This document shows, piece after piece, positions 5,974-7,238 of a DNA stretch of 7,238 bases. The stretch spans positions 708-7,945 of the forward strand of contig PKTC01000108.1 in the NCBI GenBank assembly GCA_002869305.1, given 5' to 3'. The notes under the pieces are model-generated. The model was not told the origin of the DNA. It did no database searches and saw only the letters and a list, made by a program, of their open reading frames with translations. The first letter of the stretch is position 1, and each line of letters opens with the position of its first letter. The position numbers were made by a program, and so were the translations under genes. This DNA comes from Marinilabiliales bacterium (GTDB taxonomy: Bacteria; Bacteroidota; Bacteroidia; Bacteroidales; UBA12077).

Positions 5974-6008
5974 GTAAGATTTTGTTTCTGACTTAAAATA
6001 CAAAATAT

Positions 6009-6043
6009 AATAACAAAGGTGATTAAAAATCACCTTTGTTATT
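6009..6043. terminator. Bidirectional terminator with perfect 16-bp stem
   Basis: AATAACAAAGGTGATT (6009-6024) pairs with AATCACCTTTGTTATT (6028-6043) over all 16 bp around an AAA loop. T-rich sequence follows on both strands. It lies 35 nt after the lipoprotein stop and 24 nt past the katG stop, between convergent genes, and should terminate both. Confidence 0.9.
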
Positions 6044-6067
6044 TTCTAGCTTATTGACATTGAATAC

Positions 6068-7238
6068 TTACAAATCAAAACGATCAAGATTCATGACCTT
6101 TGTCCAGGCGGCAACAAAATCTTTTATAAACTTGTCACCGGAGTCCATGCATGCATAAACTTCTGCTAATGCACGAAGTTCTGAGTTTGAACCAAAGATT
6201 AAATCAGCTCTTGTTCCTGTCCATTTTTGATCTCCAGTTATTCTATCACTCCCCTCAAATAAGTTTTCAGATTCCGAAACTGCTTTCCAGGTGGTTCCCA
6301 TGTCAAGCAAATTTATAAAGAAATCGTTTGTTAAAACTTCAGGTCTATGAGTAAAAACTCCATGTTTAGAATGATCAAAATTAGTATTAAGGACACGCAT
6401 TCCACCCACAAGTGCAGTCATCTGGGGTGCACTTAAATTTAAAAGTTGTGCTTTATCAATTAACATTTGCTCTGCTCGGACCGGAAATTTTGGTTTGATA
6501 TAATTTCTAAAACCATCTGCTTGTGGCTCGAGATATTTAAATGATTCTACATCAGTTTGTTCAATTGAAGCATCGGTGCGTCCAGGAGAAAAAGCTATGG
6601 TAATATCGTAACCTGCTTTTTTTGCGGCCTTTTCTACTCCGGCGCAACCTCCTAAAATGATTAAGTCAGCAAGAGATACTTTTTTATTGCCAGACTGCGA
6701 TTCATTAAAATTATTTTGAATATCTTCAAGCTTTTTCAGTACAATTGTCAATTGTTTTGGGTTGTTGACCTCCCAATTTTTCTGTGGTTCTAATCGTATG
6801 CGTGCTCCATTTGCACCACCTCTCATATCAGATCCTCTAAATGTCGATGCAGATGCCCAGGCTGTTGATACAAGTTGTGAAATAGTGAGCCCTGAACCCA
6901 GAATTTTATTCTTTAAGTCAGCTACATCATTATCATCAATTGGATTGTATGTAATTTCTGGCACAGGATCTTGCCATATAAGTTCTTCATGTGGAACTTC
7001 AGGACCCAGAAATCGTGAACGCGGACCCATATCACGATGCGTTAACTTAAACCATGCACGTGCAAATGCGTCTGCAAATGCGTCCGGATTTTTTTGGAAA
7101 CGTCTGGAAATTGGCTCATATGCAGGATCCATTCTTAATGCAAGATCTGCTGTTGTCATCATAGGTGCATGTCGCTTATCTGGATCGTGTGCATCAGGAA
7201 CAGTATTGGCCCCAGCACCACCTTTAGGCCTCCATTGC
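6068..7238 (-). CDS. katG: Catalase-peroxidase, C-terminal half (5' end outside window)
   Basis: The frame is open to the right edge, so the gene starts beyond 7238. The visible 389 residues are roughly the second half of a protein usually about 720-750 residues long. KatG breaks down hydrogen peroxide as catalase and peroxidase using haem b. Recognisable stretches are WRPKGGAGANTVPDAHDP at the edge, TADLALRMDPAYEPISRRF (which should include the mobile Arg that contacts the Met-Tyr-Trp adduct in studied KatGs), FADAFARAWFKLTHRDMGPRSR, GPEVPHEELIWQDPVP, the haem-free C-terminal peroxidase-like domain with LADLIILGGCAGVEKAAKKAG, and the standard terminus VMNLDRFDL. The catalytic Arg/Trp/His, proximal His and adduct residues lie in the missing part and cannot be checked. 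The Met at 7162 is internal, not the start. The gene converges on the lipoprotein gene; its promoter and any peroxide-responsive control are out of view. Confidence 0.96.
   Translation of the reverse strand, partial: QWRPKGGAGANTVPDAHDPDKRHAPMMTTADLALRMDPAYEPISRRFQKNPDAFADAFARAWFKLTHRDMGPRSRFLGPEVPHEELIWQDPVPEITYNPIDDNDVADLKNKILGSGLTISQLVSTAWASASTFRGSDMRGGANGARIRLEPQKNWEVNNPKQLTIVLKKLEDIQNNFNESQSGNKKVSLADLIILGGCAGVEKAAKKAGYDITIAFSPGRTDASIEQTDVESFKYLEPQADGFRNYIKPKFPVRAEQMLIDKAQLLNLSAPQMTALVGGMRVLNTNFDHSKHGVFTHRPEVLTNDFFINLLDMGTTWKAVSESENLFEGSDRITGDQKWTGTRADLIFGSNSELRALAEVYACMDSGDKFIKDFVAAWTKVMNLDRFDL

Noticed and set aside
7061..7084. Perfect 12-bp tandem repeat (TGCAAATGCGTC twice) within katG
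   Set aside because: It encodes the repeated Asp-Ala-Phe-Ala within the conserved KatG segment DAFADAFARAW. This is explained by the protein sequence and codon choice, not a separate element.
6068..7162. katG read as a complete 364-codon gene starting at the ATG at 7162
   Set aside because: The frame continues to the window edge with clear KatG sequence (WRPKGGAGANTVPDAHDPDK), so the Met is internal and the gene is only partly in view.

Overview
The window is a low-GC, AT-rich stretch that reads as a chromosomal segment of a Bacteroidota bacterium. The evidence is a set of near-consensus Bacteroidota promoter boxes (TTTG, then TAnnTTTG), gene starts without Shine-Dalgarno sequences, a lipoprotein with an acidic stretch right after the lipid-bearing cysteine, and protein sequences of the kind usual in that phylum. 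Genus cannot be resolved from the sequence. No mobile element, CRISPR array, tRNA or rRNA was seen.

Layout. Bases 1-183 (minus) are the first 61 codons of an ABC exporter that runs off the left edge. A divergent intergenic stretch with a short palindrome follows, then a small, very basic 54-residue ORF at 336-500 (plus). A bidirectional hairpin terminator (511-535) separates it from a minus-strand block. In order of transcription that block holds an O-acetylhomoserine sulfhydrylase/cystathionine gamma-synthase-type PLP enzyme (4732 down to 3266, broken by one in-frame TAG), threonine synthase thrC (3139 down to 1775) and an archaeal-type phosphoglycerate-mutase homologue (1744 down to 542), here read as the probable homoserine kinase. 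A 314-base AT-rich divergent intergenic region (4733-5046) carries a good promoter for the PLP gene. A two-repeat predicted surface lipoprotein follows at 5047-5973 (plus). It converges on the C-terminal half of catalase-peroxidase katG (6068-7238, minus, running off the right edge), with a perfect 16-bp hairpin terminator between them.

How the genes work together. The three central minus-strand enzymes fit the homoserine branch point. The mutase-like protein plus ThrC would turn homoserine into O-phosphohomoserine and then threonine. The PLP enzyme would take acylated homoserine toward homocysteine or cystathionine and methionine. thrC and the kinase candidate are 30 nt apart and probably co-transcribed; the PLP gene has its own promoter and a hairpin after it.

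The items most worth a second look are the single in-frame TAG in an otherwise intact PLP gene, the 25-bp tandem repeat abutting the thrC start, the duplicated domain with a shared NCPIV motif in the lipoprotein, and the small basic ORF. No clearly new multi-gene system was found; this is mostly housekeeping metabolism.
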